Assembly (NCBI RefSeq): GCF_029633915.1
Contig: NZ_CP091092.1
Location: 372,001-436,000, forward strand
DNA: 64,000 nucleotides
Direction: 5' to 3'
DNA from: Methanomicrobium antiquum
GTDB lineage: Archaea; Halobacteriota; Methanomicrobia; Methanomicrobiales; Methanomicrobiaceae
Both the position numbers and the translations under genes were made by a program. Positions 8,234 to 16,749 of the stretch are shown here, piece by piece. The notes beneath the pieces were generated by a model that had not been told where the DNA came from, searched no databases, and saw nothing but the letters and a program-made list of their open reading frames with translations. How positions within the stretch are numbered: position 1 is the first letter of the stretch; the number at the start of each line of letters is the position of its first letter.

Positions 8234-9784
8234 TCAGATCTCCAGAAGCTTTGCCACATTCTCTGAAATCCTCGCCTCAAGCTCCCCCGCCTCTGTATTT
8301 AAAACCTCAAACTCCTCGTTTAACTCCTCAAGGCGCACTTTGAAGTCAAAACCGTCATCCTCTCTTGCGGCGATTCCTACATACCGTCCGGGATTTAAAC
8401 TCCAGCCCTGCTCTTTTATGTCTGTGATTGTCGCTATTTTGCACAGTCCGGGGATGTCATGGTATTTTTCGTCAGGGAAGTGCTCTTTTGTTAAGTCTTC
8501 GCTGCCCTGAATGTATTCGGGTTTCTCACCGCGTGAGAGTCTTGCTATGTTTGCCAGAAATTCAATCTGCTCCGGTGAAAACTCACGATGTGCCCGGTCA
8601 ACCTGAACAAATGTGTGTCTTGCGTCGATGAAGAGGACTTTGTCCTTTCTTTCTGTGTCCGTCTTTGAGCAGTCAAAGAACCAGAGGGTGCATGGCAGTG
8701 TTACGGTGTAGAAGAAGTTTGGCGATATCGCAACCATCGCATCAACCGCTCCTGACTCAATAATCTTCTTTCTTATCTCAAGTTCTGCGCCGCGTGCATC
8801 GGCAGCGGAGTTTGCCAACACAAACCCTGTTCTTCCCTTCTCATTCAGCGAGTGGTAAAATAGCTGAATCCAGAGATAGTTTGCGTTGTCAGTCGAAGGT
8901 GTTCCAAGCGAAAACCTCGGGTCGTCCTTTATCCTCTCCTTGTCAACACCGGAGACGTTGAAAGGCGGATTTGCCATCACGAAATCGAAGCGTCCGAAAC
9001 TCTTGTGCAAGTCCTCATAGTAGGTGTTGCCCTGTTTGATGTCGCCCGAGAGTCCGTGGACTGCAAGGTTCATCTTGGCAAGTCGTATTGTCTCCGCCCC
9101 TCTCTCCTGACCGAAGACAGAGAGTTCCTTTCCGGGATCGTGCTTGTGGTTTTTAACGAATCTGGCGCTCTGAACAAACATTCCGCCGCTGCCTGAAGCC
9201 GGGTCAAATATCCTTCCGTGATATGGCTGAAGAATGTTTACAATCAGTCTTACAAGGCTTGTTGGCGTGAAGAACTCCCCGCCCTTCTGCCCCTCTTTCA
9301 TCGCGAACTTGCCGAGGAAATACTCGTATATTTTACCAAACGCATCTCCCTCCATCGCCGGAATTGTAGAGAGGATTCTTAAGAGTTCGACAAGTGTTGT
9401 ATTTTCAATTCTGTTGTAGCTCTTTGGAAGAACGTCCTTTAACTCTTCGTTTTCAGTCTCTATCTGTTTCATCGCCGCGTTTATGGCAGTGCCCAGGTCC
9501 TCGCCCTCGGGGAGTTTCTGAAGATATGAGAAGCGTGCCGTTTCCGGAACGAAAAGGACGCCCTTTGAATGATAGTTTTGTTTTCCGATAGTACGGCGTC
9601 CTGAACCCTTACTTTCTTTTTCAATCTCATCCTTTGCAAGAGTGAACTTAAGATCCGCATACCGCAGGAAGATAAGTCCGAGAACAGGTATTGAGTATTC
9701 CGAAGGTCTCAGATCCGAGTTGGCCCAGAGCTGGTCCGCAGCCGCCCATAGCCGGGTCTCAATCTCGTTGTTGTTCGTCGCCAT
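8234..9784 (-). CDS. hsdM: Type I restriction-modification methyltransferase subunit M
   Basis: A 516-residue N6-adenine DNA methyltransferase that, with HsdS, protects host DNA and forms the core of the restriction complex. The N-terminal helical domain ([20 protein letters not shown]...[10 protein letters not shown]) is typical. The SAM-binding motif DPASGSGG is at 194-201 and the catalytic NPPF at 272-275. The C-terminal coiled segment ([24 protein letters not shown]) is the usual HsdM tail. It is the first gene of the operon. Its ATG lies just inside a 40-bp sequence repeated 622 bp further right, so its promoter region carries one copy of that repeat. Confidence 0.94.
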   Translation of the reverse strand: MATNNNEIETRLWAAADQLWANSDLRPSEYSIPVLGLIFLRYADLKFTLAKDEIEKESKGSGRRTIGKQNYHSKGVLFVPETARFSYLQKLPEGEDLGTAINAAMKQIETENEELKDVLPKSYNRIENTTLVELLRILSTIPAMEGDAFGKIYEYFLGKFAMKEGQKGGEFFTPTSLVRLIVNILQPYHGRIFDPASGSGGMFVQSARFVKNHKHDPGKELSVFGQERGAETIRLAKMNLAVHGLSGDIKQGNTYYEDLHKSFGRFDFVMANPPFNVSGVDKERIKDDPRFSLGTPSTDNANYLWIQLFYHSLNEKGRTGFVLANSAADARGAELEIRKKIIESGAVDAMVAISPNFFYTVTLPCTLWFFDCSKTDTERKDKVLFIDARHTFVQVDRAHREFSPEQIEFLANIARLSRGEKPEYIQGSEDLTKEHFPDEKYHDIPGLCKIATITDIKEQGWSLNPGRYVGIAAREDDGFDFKVRLEELNEEFEVLNTEAGELEARISENVAKLLEI

Positions 9785-9786
9785 AT

Positions 9787-9826
9787 GTTAATAGATTATT
9801 TTGGCGGCGATTATTTACCAATATTG
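9787..9826. repeat. 40-bp direct repeat, copy 1 (hsdM start side)
   Basis: The 40 bases from 9787 to 9826 recur at 10409-10448 with a single mismatch (position 34 of the repeat). The block includes GATTATTTTGGCGGCGATTA. This copy abuts the hsdM start codon, and the other lies about 70 bp upstream of the NYN gene. The pair brackets a small gene. Confidence 0.9.
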
Positions 9827-9990
9827 ATTCGGCGGCCTGAAGTGAATTTGCAAACGGCAAAAAAATAATCAAAAAAAAGGGGAATATTTCAGACAATGCT
9901 ATTTATCTTCCAGATCATCGTTATAATCACCAAAAAAATTATCCCTGCACATATTGATATGAGAGATTATTAAAAGAAGAAAGAGGAAAA

Positions 9991-10155
9991 ATGCTTGTAA
10001 CACTAAAACGTCCCGGCGGAAAGATTGAAAAGGCAGAGTTTCGTGATGATATGTGGCTTGAGATTGGAGATATCCTTTCTGACGGCTCAGAAGTAATCAG
10101 CCTGAAATATCCTGATGATATTGATGATGATATGACTGCTCTCGATTTGTATTAG
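9991..10155 (+). CDS. Small acidic protein (54 aa), unknown function
   Basis: A 54-codon frame with ATG at 9991, preceded by a purine-rich AAGAGGAAAA ribosome-binding site. The product starts MLVTLKRPGGKIEKAEF and ends YPDDIDDDMTALDLY, so it is strongly acidic toward the C-terminus. It sits alone between the two 40-bp repeats and reads away from hsdM. No family recognised. The acidic tail would fit an antitoxin-like or DNA-mimic protein, but that is only a guess from composition and its position next to an RM operon. Confidence 0.55.
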   Translation: MLVTLKRPGGKIEKAEFRDDMWLEIGDILSDGSEVISLKYPDDIDDDMTALDLY

Positions 10156-10408
10156 GTCTTTCATGGTAAATCATTATCAAATTTGACAGTTATCATTGAT
10201 TTGTGAAAAAGAAAGACAAAAAAGTACATTCACTCGAATTTTGACTCCATAAATACCAAGATTTTACTCTATGAGTGGGGTATTTCATGATTTTAAAGTA
10301 GTAAAATGGCCAACTGTCAAATTCCATTTCCTGACAAAAATTTGAAAAAATCGAGTAGAAATAGTGGACAGTATCTTTAGGGTAATTGAACTCTAACTGG
10401 CAAATTTG
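10156..10408. other. Non-coding stretch with an inverted repeat
   Basis: No credible gene. AAATTTGACAGTT near 10176 is mirrored by AACTGTCAAATT near 10311, a 12-bp inverted repeat about 120 bp apart that could mark the ends of a decayed insertion or a long hairpin. The rest is AT-rich without further structure that I can see. Confidence 0.4.
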
Positions 10409-10448
10409 GTTAATAGATTATTTTGGCGGCGATTATTTACCTATATTG
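10409..10448. repeat. 40-bp direct repeat, copy 2 (NYN gene side)
   Basis: The second copy of the 9787-9826 block, same orientation, one mismatch. It lies upstream of the NYN-domain gene. Together the two copies look like a duplicated hsdM leader or the footprint of an inserted 582-bp segment. Confidence 0.9.
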
Positions 10449-10519
10449 TTATATTCGCTATCGTTCTGTGAAAACGGGACGATAGTTTCTTCTTTTGTGT
10501 TTGTATATTATTTATTTAG

Positions 10520-11053
10520 ATGAAAGACCGTGTAGCTGTTTTTACAGATAACGGGTATATATCCAAGATTGTTCTCAATGGAACAAAGATAGATTTCATG
10601 AAATTTTGCGATCTTGCATGTGAGGATAGAGAGCGCCTCAGGACATATTTTTATGATTGTATGCCTTACCAGAGCGAGCCGCCTACTAATGAGGATAAAA
10701 AGAGATATGCCAATTATTGCAGGTTTAGAGATTCTGTAGAAAAACAGCCGGGATTTCAGATGCGGTTTGGAAAACTGAGTAAAAAGAGCGATGGAAGTTT
10801 TGAGCAGAAAAGAGTAGATATCCTGCTTGCTGTGGAGCGGGTCAGGCTAAGCTTGGGCTCATCAGATAGGCCATGCAATTCTTGTTACAGGAGACACAGC
10901 GACTTCGTTCCGGCAGTTGAGGCTGCAAAGGATGCAGGCGTTATAACCTCTCTTTATTATTCAAAAAAGTCTATTCACGATGGATTACTTCAGGCGGTCG
11001 ATGAAAGATATGTAATAGATGAAGATTTATTAAACTCAATAAAAAGAAAATAA
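10520..11053 (+). pseudogene. NYN/LabA-type (DUF88) PIN-like nuclease with two compensating frameshifts
   Basis: The 177-residue frame resembles NYN-domain RNases: VAVFTDNGYISKI at the N-terminus, then CMPYQSEPPT, KRVDILLAVERVRLSL and SDFVPAVEAAKDAGVIT. In this family the third block normally reads like HAxLVTGDSDFVPA, whose first Asp binds metal. Here residues 114-126 read SSDRPCNSCYRRH instead. Reading 10860-10895 in the next frame restores HQIGHAILVTGD. One extra T at 10859 and an extra AC at 10896-10897 explain this exactly: they add three bases in total, so the downstream frame is kept. The catalytic GD is therefore lost while the rest remains open. The preceding AVE, usually AVD, also looks degraded. 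Probably inactive, unless the sequence has errors. Confidence 0.75.
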
Positions 11054-11191
11054 TTAGCTTAATTTTGAGTTGTCAGTTCTGATATTTGATTCAGATATAG
11101 TCAAATTTCAAAACCAGCTGATGATAACAATTAACGACTAAACCCTTTCAGACAATCTTCTTTATTTTCATTCATGGAGAAAATAATACAA

Positions 11192-12127
11192 ATGTATAAA
11201 TTTCTCTCCTTAATTTTGGTTTTGATCTGCATTACAGCCGGGTGTACAACGCAGATTTCACAGGAAGAAGCTGAATACGAAAATGCTGATAAAATAAGCG
11301 GTGATGACTCCGGCTGTGATTATTCAGAATATCATAGAACTTTTATGGCAGTATATCCGATGTCACAAGATGAGGGCAGGCTATGCTATGATTCCCAGGT
11401 TAATTTCCGAGAGTTAAAAGGAGAATATCACCCTGAAGATATTGTTATGAGCTATAGCATCGGTTATATGACAATCTCCCCTGGCAATATGACACCTCTT
11501 CACAGACAGATGAACAGATCTGAGTACATCTTTGTAACAAAAGGCACAGCTGAGATTTTATGTGACAGCACAACCGTTTCTATAAAAGCCGGAGAATCTG
11601 TCATTCTTCCAAAAAATGTATTACAGTCCGTAAAATCATCAGGAAATGAAGAGCTGGTATATATTACTCTTATAGATCCTGCATATTCAGGTAAATCTGA
11701 AATAACCGGTGATAAACTATTGAATATTGATGTCACAACAAACGAAGTCCCTATTGTAATAGAAAACCCGAAAAAAGGCATTGAATGGGACATCGGCTCA
11801 GATATGATGATTTATTCAATTGCAAATCCTGCATTAATGCCCTATATGAATTTGCCTTTTGAATACAGCGTTGCCTATGCAGAACTTCTCCCCGGCGGAG
11901 TTGCGGAAGAAAATTATCTCAGAGGATCAAGTGAATTAATCTGCGTAATTGAAGGTGAAATTGAGGTTTACGCACCTGGCGGAATTCCTGTAAGTGTTAC
12001 AGCCGGTAATGCAGCATACATTCCCGCAAACCAAAGCAAAGGCTATAGAAATTCCGGTGAGAAAACTGCAAAAATCCTGAGCATCACAGATCCTGCATGG
12101 ACTCCGGAAATTTGGGAATCTGTGTGA
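11192..12127 (+). CDS. Bicupin lipoprotein, secreted and membrane-anchored
   Basis: The product of 311 residues begins MYKFLSLILVLICITAGC, a signal peptide with a lipobox (ITAG-C) that predicts export and lipid anchoring. Two cupin folds follow. The first has the G(X)5HxH-like motif changed to LHRQMNRSEYIFVTKGTAEI, followed by SIKAGESVILPKNV; the second has GSSELICVIEGEIEVYAPGGIPV and VTAGNAAYIPANQ. Only one His of the usual metal site is visible in domain 1 and none in domain 2, so metal-dependent catalysis is doubtful and ligand binding is more likely. The ATG at 11192 is preferred over one at 11174 because the GGAG that overlaps the upstream ATG is well placed as its ribosome-binding site. 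Confidence 0.75.
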   Translation: MYKFLSLILVLICITAGCTTQISQEEAEYENADKISGDDSGCDYSEYHRTFMAVYPMSQDEGRLCYDSQVNFRELKGEYHPEDIVMSYSIGYMTISPGNMTPLHRQMNRSEYIFVTKGTAEILCDSTTVSIKAGESVILPKNVLQSVKSSGNEELVYITLIDPAYSGKSEITGDKLLNIDVTTNEVPIVIENPKKGIEWDIGSDMMIYSIANPALMPYMNLPFEYSVAYAELLPGGVAEENYLRGSSELICVIEGEIEVYAPGGIPVSVTAGNAAYIPANQSKGYRNSGEKTAKILSITDPAWTPEIWESV

Positions 12128-12236
12128 GAGAAAATTTACTTTCACACCCTGCGCAGAGAATTAATAATACCCTAAATGAAAATAGTAAAAATACGGCAGA
12201 TATGATTTCTGCTGATAATATTAAAGGTGAAATAAT

Positions 12237-12758
12237 ATGGAAAAAGCAAAAACATGCCAGAGCTGTGGTATGCCGATGGCAAAGGAAAGCGACTTTGGAA
12301 CTGAAAAAGACGGTTCTAGATCAGAGGATTACTGCACATACTGCTACCAGAATGGTGCATATACAGAACCTGAAATAACAATTGATGAGATGGCGAAAAA
12401 GGGCGGCGCCATTATGTCTCAGATGTTTGAGATACCTTCTGAAAATGCAGTAAACTTCGCAAAGGAGCAACTATTTGTCCTCAAAAGATGGGCCGGACTT
12501 GAAATTCCGTCATGCGAAAGCTGTGGAATGCCGATGAAGGAGGAAAGCGAGTTTGGAACTGAAAATGACGGGTCAAAATCGACAAGATACTGCACATACT
12601 GCTACCAGGAGGGTGAGTTCACAGAGCCGGAACTTACCAAAGAGGAGGCAGTGTCAAAATATGCACCGATGATGGCAGAACACCTGAAAATGCCTCTTGA
12701 TAAGGCAAAAGTGATGGTTGAAAGCTATCTTACAACACTTCCGAGATGGAATAATTAA
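12237..12758 (+). CDS. Double zinc-ribbon protein (two tandem PF12674-like domains)
   Basis: A 173-residue cytosolic protein made of two near-identical halves. Each half has CxSCGMPM..ES.FGTE.DGS.S..YCTYCYQ.G..TEPE (about residues 7-45 and 93-131), so each half has two CxxC pairs that should bind one zinc. Each is followed by a helical tail ending in a K/PRW motif (VLKRWAG, TLPRWNN). This is the putative zinc-ribbon family common in methanogens and anaerobes; its role is unknown. The duplication is internal and old, since the two halves differ at many positions. It lies about 110 bp downstream of the cupin gene with its own AAAGGTGA ribosome-binding site. Confidence 0.8.
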   Translation: MEKAKTCQSCGMPMAKESDFGTEKDGSRSEDYCTYCYQNGAYTEPEITIDEMAKKGGAIMSQMFEIPSENAVNFAKEQLFVLKRWAGLEIPSCESCGMPMKEESEFGTENDGSKSTRYCTYCYQEGEFTEPELTKEEAVSKYAPMMAEHLKMPLDKAKVMVESYLTTLPRWNN

Positions 12759-12843
12759 AACTGTCAGAATTTCTAAATAATTCACAAATTTTTAATAATT
12801 CAGAGATTTATTGATTCGGATAATTTTATTCAGTCAATTATTG

Positions 12844-12916
12844 AAAAAAACGTTCATGAAAAAAAAGTTTTCATGCACTGTTTCATGAAAATCATAATTT
12901 GGTTTTCATGGTAAAT
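12844..12916. repeat. Dispersed TTCATG hairpin repeat, copy 1
   Basis: An intergenic element with AACGTTCATGAA, TTTTCATGCAC and TTTCATGAAA motifs in the same order as the fuller copies at 34966, 56469 and 57892. Its central hairpin is degenerate here. It lies between two genes whose 3' ends face each other. Confidence 0.6.
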
Positions 12917-12951
12917 TAGTTCAGACGGGATTAGTATAAACAATCCGGATT

Positions 12952-14352
12952 TTATTTTTTGTTGAATTTATATTTTACATTCATCTGAATCATATTAAGC
13001 TGTGTTTCGTATCTGGACCAGAGTCTGTCGAAGATAATAAGCTTCTTCTCGGCATTTTTGGATAGAACAGCAACCTGCTTGAATGCCGGATCTCTTAATT
13101 TTTCAGGGTTCTTTTCAACAAATTTGACAATCTGATATAGAGCTGTCCTTATATCAGACATGGATGACTGAATATTCTTCATAAGTGTACTGTTTTTCAG
13201 AAATTCATCATGAATAGCACCTGATTTTTGTCTTGACTCTTCAATTTCGGTAATGTCTCGCATAACAGTTATCATATGAGAAATAATGCCGTCAGTCTCA
13301 AGCGGAATGAAATGGAAGAGCATGTATGTGGTTTCTTTATCATTGCCGTATTTTCTGATGTGCTTAACCTCTTTTCCATTCTTAAAAAGCTCTTCATAAA
13401 TATTTACACTTGCAATTTTTGAAAACTGGGGAATTTCATAGGCAGGTTTTGTAAGCTGAAGTTTGCTGATTGAAAGACGCCTTGCAAATGAAAAGAATTT
13501 CTGGTTGTAATGAGTAATCTCCATTTTATTGCTTATTACAAACACGATGTCATCAAGTGAATTTAAAACCTTGGTAAAAATCACATCGATATCTTTTGAG
13601 GCAAAACTTACCTCTCCTGTTTCCTTTTTAAAAATCAGAATTTGCTCATCGAAATTATCACCATAAGATTTTATGAATCCTGAGAGGACAGATACTTTTT
13701 GTGAATTCCCGTCAGCTTTTTTTAAGAGCACTTTATCCGGCCAGACACAGACTTCATCATCCTCTCTTTCAGATTCATCCTCAGTATCAATTAGAGATAA
13801 AAATTTCCTCCCAATAAGTTTGTTTCTGTTAAAGCCTGTTAAAAACTCCATCTCTTTATTTATTCTTGTGACAGCTCCCCTTTTGTTTATAGTAATTGCC
13901 GCCGCAGGAATTTCCATAAGGCCGGTTTCAGCTGGATCTGTGTTTGCAGAAGTCTTGTTTATACGCGATTTTTCCTCTGCCTTATGCCTGTTTATTGCTA
14001 AATCTATTGATTTTAGTATCTGTTCGTCTGTGAAGGGCTTTAAAACTACAACAGGGTTGTTTAGTTTTTTAACGATCTCCAAAACCTCAAGGTCACTCTC
14101 ACCAATGATGAAAAGGACAGGTATTTTGTAGTTTTCAATGATTTTTGACGCCGCATCAATTATTCCTGCACTTCCTGAGATTCCTATCCGCATTATTACA
14201 AGGTCGGGTTTGTTTGCGCCTGCCTGCTGAATAGTATCAAAGGCGTCAACGCTAAGGCCTGAAATTTCGTAATTATTATTCCTAAGCAGATTTCTGATTT
14301 TAATTGCATTTGATACTTCATCATCGGTAATTAGTATTTTTTCTTTAGCCAT
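12952..14352 (-). CDS. Pseudo-receiver plus PAS-domain sensor protein without kinase domain
   Basis: A 466-residue cytosolic protein starting MAKEKILITDDE. Residues 5-120 form a response-regulator receiver fold: the acidic pair D10-D11 and the Lys of VVVLKPF are present, but the phosphoacceptor Asp is replaced by R55 in PDLVIMRIGISG. Phosphorylation in the normal way is therefore unlikely. Two PAS domains follow (about 150-235, with EFLTGFNRNKLIGRKFL, and 265-385, ending in MITVMRDITEIEES). The last 80 residues are helical without H-box or ATPase motifs. The ATG at 14352 is chosen because a longer frame to 14430 would overlap tmk. A role as a partner or scaffold in signal transduction is inferred. 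Confidence 0.78.
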   Translation of the reverse strand: MAKEKILITDDEVSNAIKIRNLLRNNNYEISGLSVDAFDTIQQAGANKPDLVIMRIGISGSAGIIDAASKIIENYKIPVLFIIGESDLEVLEIVKKLNNPVVVLKPFTDEQILKSIDLAINRHKAEEKSRINKTSANTDPAETGLMEIPAAAITINKRGAVTRINKEMEFLTGFNRNKLIGRKFLSLIDTEDESEREDDEVCVWPDKVLLKKADGNSQKVSVLSGFIKSYGDNFDEQILIFKKETGEVSFASKDIDVIFTKVLNSLDDIVFVISNKMEITHYNQKFFSFARRLSISKLQLTKPAYEIPQFSKIASVNIYEELFKNGKEVKHIRKYGNDKETTYMLFHFIPLETDGIISHMITVMRDITEIEESRQKSGAIHDEFLKNSTLMKNIQSSMSDIRTALYQIVKFVEKNPEKLRDPAFKQVAVLSKNAEKKLIIFDRLWSRYETQLNMIQMNVKYKFNKK

Positions 14353-14392
14353 TGAAAAACAACTCTTTAATAATTTGTCCTGAAATTTGGAT

Positions 14393-14992
14393 TTAATTAG
14401 ATAATTTTTGACGGATGATTTCTGATACAAACTTCAATATCTCATCTTTGTCTTTTGATGCGTCTATAATTACAAAACGCACCGGATCTTTTTCTGATTG
14501 TTCAAGGTAGTTTTTCTGAACATTTTCCAAAACGCTTTTGCATTCAAAGTGTTCACTGTCTGTTCTTTCTGCCTGTATTCGTTTTAGTGATTCATCAACA
14601 GGCAAAACAAGAAGAAAAGTGATGTCCGGAATTATTGTCCAGTCGTTGTGAATGTCAGAAAGCCATTTTTTCGGGTCTTTTAGATGACCTTTTAATGTCT
14701 CTGACTGGTAGGCATATCTCGAATCTGTATATCTGTCAGATATGACTATTTTTTTATCTTTCAATGCAGGCCTGATTACCGTATCCAGATGTGCGGCGTG
14801 GTCTGCGACAAACAAAAGGGCTTCTGCAACCGGATCTATTTTTTCCTTTATTCCGCGTCTGACCTGGGCACCTATCCATGTTGCGCCGGGCTCTCGTGTA
14901 AAAACAGGACTTATGTCACTTAATTCTTCAATAAGACCTTTTATAAGGGTTGACTTTCCGCTTCCGTCAATTCCTTCTATTGTTACCAGCAT
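14393..14992 (-). CDS. tmk: Thymidylate kinase
   Basis: A 199-residue dTMP kinase that makes dTDP for DNA synthesis. The P-loop GIDGSGKST is at residues 7-15, FTREPGAT is the DR(E/P) region that binds dTMP, and ISDRYTDSRYAYQ is the DRY-type motif. The LID region carries AERTDSEHFE. The start overlaps the end of the HisA-like gene by 10 nt, so the two are one transcription unit that probably continues into the PAS protein. Length and motifs are normal. Confidence 0.93.
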   Translation of the reverse strand: MLVTIEGIDGSGKSTLIKGLIEELSDISPVFTREPGATWIGAQVRRGIKEKIDPVAEALLFVADHAAHLDTVIRPALKDKKIVISDRYTDSRYAYQSETLKGHLKDPKKWLSDIHNDWTIIPDITFLLVLPVDESLKRIQAERTDSEHFECKSVLENVQKNYLEQSEKDPVRFVIIDASKDKDEILKFVSEIIRQKLSN

Positions 14993-15657
14993 ACTTCTCC
15001 ATCCTCCAGGATTTCAACAGGAACTTTGCCTTTATGAACTGCTGTTGCAATAATTGCGCCATCATATCCTGCCTCATAAAGTCTTTTTAGATCAGACATA
15101 TCCGAGACGCCGCCGCCGTAGATTAGTGTTTTTGGATAGACTTTTCTAATTTTTTCAATGTCAAGTCCGCCCATCCTGTCTTCAGATCCGACACTTGAGA
15201 GATTCATGACAATTGCTCCTTCAAAATCCCAGTCACTGCAGGCAAGAAAAGATTCAACCGGGGATTTTTTGTCAGGATATGTAAGATTGTCCTTTATTAC
15301 TATGCTGAAATACTCAAAAGGAAAATCCTGCTGGTTTTTTGGGCATGTTTCGGTGCTTATGACATTTTTTATCCAGTCTTCGTGCATTGCATCTTCAGGT
15401 CTTTTTGCACCCCTGTTCAGAATTGCAGATTCTGCAGTTCCCCTGCATGCTAAAATTTCTTTATCGTTATCGCCTGTTCCTTCAATTCTGTCGAGGTCGG
15501 CTAAATAAACATTCTTTGCCTTCATCTCTTTTAGATATTCACAGGGGACTGTTGAACTGGCAATTCCCCAGTCCAGCGGCCGGTAATCATTTCTCAGGCC
15601 TTTATATCCATGGACTACGTTTCCTTTTAGAATATCAACAGCAAGAAAAATTTTCAT
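14983..15657 (-). CDS. HisA/HisF-like TIM-barrel protein
   Basis: A 224-residue phosphate-binding TIM barrel related to HisA: MKIFLAVDILKGNVVHGYKG (strand 1, with the catalytic-position Asp D8), VYLADLDRIEGTGDN (strand 2), VMNLSSVGSEDRMGG and LIYGGGVSDMSDLKRLYEAGYDGAIIATAVHKG (the two half phosphate-binding motifs). Methanogens carry this paralogue besides true HisA. Its reaction is not settled, and here it sits with tmk and divergently to mfnB, not with his genes. A role in cofactor or purine-related metabolism is only suggested by this setting. The gene overlaps tmk by 10 nt. Confidence 0.75.
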   Translation of the reverse strand: MKIFLAVDILKGNVVHGYKGLRNDYRPLDWGIASSTVPCEYLKEMKAKNVYLADLDRIEGTGDNDKEILACRGTAESAILNRGAKRPEDAMHEDWIKNVISTETCPKNQQDFPFEYFSIVIKDNLTYPDKKSPVESFLACSDWDFEGAIVMNLSSVGSEDRMGGLDIEKIRKVYPKTLIYGGGVSDMSDLKRLYEAGYDGAIIATAVHKGKVPVEILEDGEVCW

Positions 15658-16053
15658 AAAATAAACACCGTAATTGTTGTATTATTTTTTCTCTATTATA
15701 GATCTCTTCCTGATAAGTACTAATAATTGCGGATCTGTATCCGTGTTCTTTTTTTCATATTTACTCCAAAATTTGCGCTTTTTTAGTGATATTCTCTAAC
15801 GATAGACAATTATGTAATGATTATCTGTCAAAATGACAACTACTAAAACTGCTTTAATGCCTGTCAGCCGCACATTTTTCTGCGCAGTTTTTTAATTCTT
15901 ACAGACTTTTTTTATCAGACACTATAAAAACAAAGAAAAAAGTGGAGATGTATCTAAATTTGAAATCTGGGTGAAATATGTGGTTTTTTTGTCTTCAGCA
16001 GATTTAGTGTTGATATAATAATCACTAATTATGTGAAATGACAAAAAATAAGT
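15658..16053. promoter_or_regulatory. Divergent promoter region between the HisA-like gene and mfnB
   Basis: An AT-rich gap of 396 bp with no gene. Near mfnB, TTAGTG and CACTAA (about 16001-16025) form an interrupted palindrome around GATATAATAAT, which is a good TATA box about 38 nt before the mfnB ATG. The position suits an operator. Further left I see only A/T runs. Confidence 0.4.
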
Positions 16054-16740
16054 ATGGATTTGTTAGTTAGTCCGGCAAGCGTTGAGGAAGCAAAATCTGC
16101 GCTTTCCGCTGACATAATTGATGTGAAAAAACCCTCTGAAGGCTCTCTTGGAGCAAATTTCCCCTGGGTTATTTCTGAGATAAAAAGCATGACAGAAAAG
16201 CCTGTCAGCGCTGCAATTGGTGATTATAGTTTTCTTCCCGGAAGTGCATCACAGGGTGCTTTTGGCGCGGCATGTGCCGGTGCTGATTTTGTAAAAGTAG
16301 GCCTGATGTTCAAAGGGGATGATAATGCTCTTGAATTCATAAAAGCTGTTACTAAAGCTGTTAAGTGGAAGTTCCCTGAAAAGACAGTTGTTATTGCAAC
16401 CTATGCGGATTATGACAGGGTTGACTCAATCTCTCCTTTTGATATGGCACCGCTTGCACAGAAGGCCGGCGCTGATATTGCAATGATTGATACTGCAGTA
16501 AAGGATGGAAAAGGACTTTTTGACTTTTTAAACGAAGATGAGCTTACTGCATTCACAAACAAAAACCGTGAACTGGGTCTTAAAACCGCGCTTGCAGGTT
16601 CTCTTAAGTTTGACGACCTTGAATTGCTAAAAAAGATAGATCCTGAGATAATTGGTGTCAGAGGGATGGTCTGCGGAGGCGACAGGAGTGCGGTTATAAA
16701 AGAGAGTCTTGTGCAAAAGGCTATGACTCTGGTCAGGTGA
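16054..16740 (+). CDS. mfnB: (5-formylfuran-3-yl)methyl phosphate synthase
   Basis: The enzyme condenses two glyceraldehyde-3-phosphates into the furan precursor of methanofuran, the first C1 carrier of methanogenesis. The 228-residue protein starts MDLLVSPASVEEA and has the hallmark IIDVKKPSEGSLGANFPWVI, whose Lys (K25 or K26) is the Schiff-base residue. FVKVGLMF in the middle and ALAGSLK..DL...DPEIIGVRGMVC near the end are further conserved blocks of the TIM barrel. The next gene, guaB, starts 10 bp downstream, so the two form an operon. This gene is one of the clearest signs that the organism is a methanogen. Confidence 0.92.
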   Translation: MDLLVSPASVEEAKSALSADIIDVKKPSEGSLGANFPWVISEIKSMTEKPVSAAIGDYSFLPGSASQGAFGAACAGADFVKVGLMFKGDDNALEFIKAVTKAVKWKFPEKTVVIATYADYDRVDSISPFDMAPLAQKAGADIAMIDTAVKDGKGLFDFLNEDELTAFTNKNRELGLKTALAGSLKFDDLELLKKIDPEIIGVRGMVCGGDRSAVIKESLVQKAMTLVR

Positions 16741-16749
16741 ATATACTAT

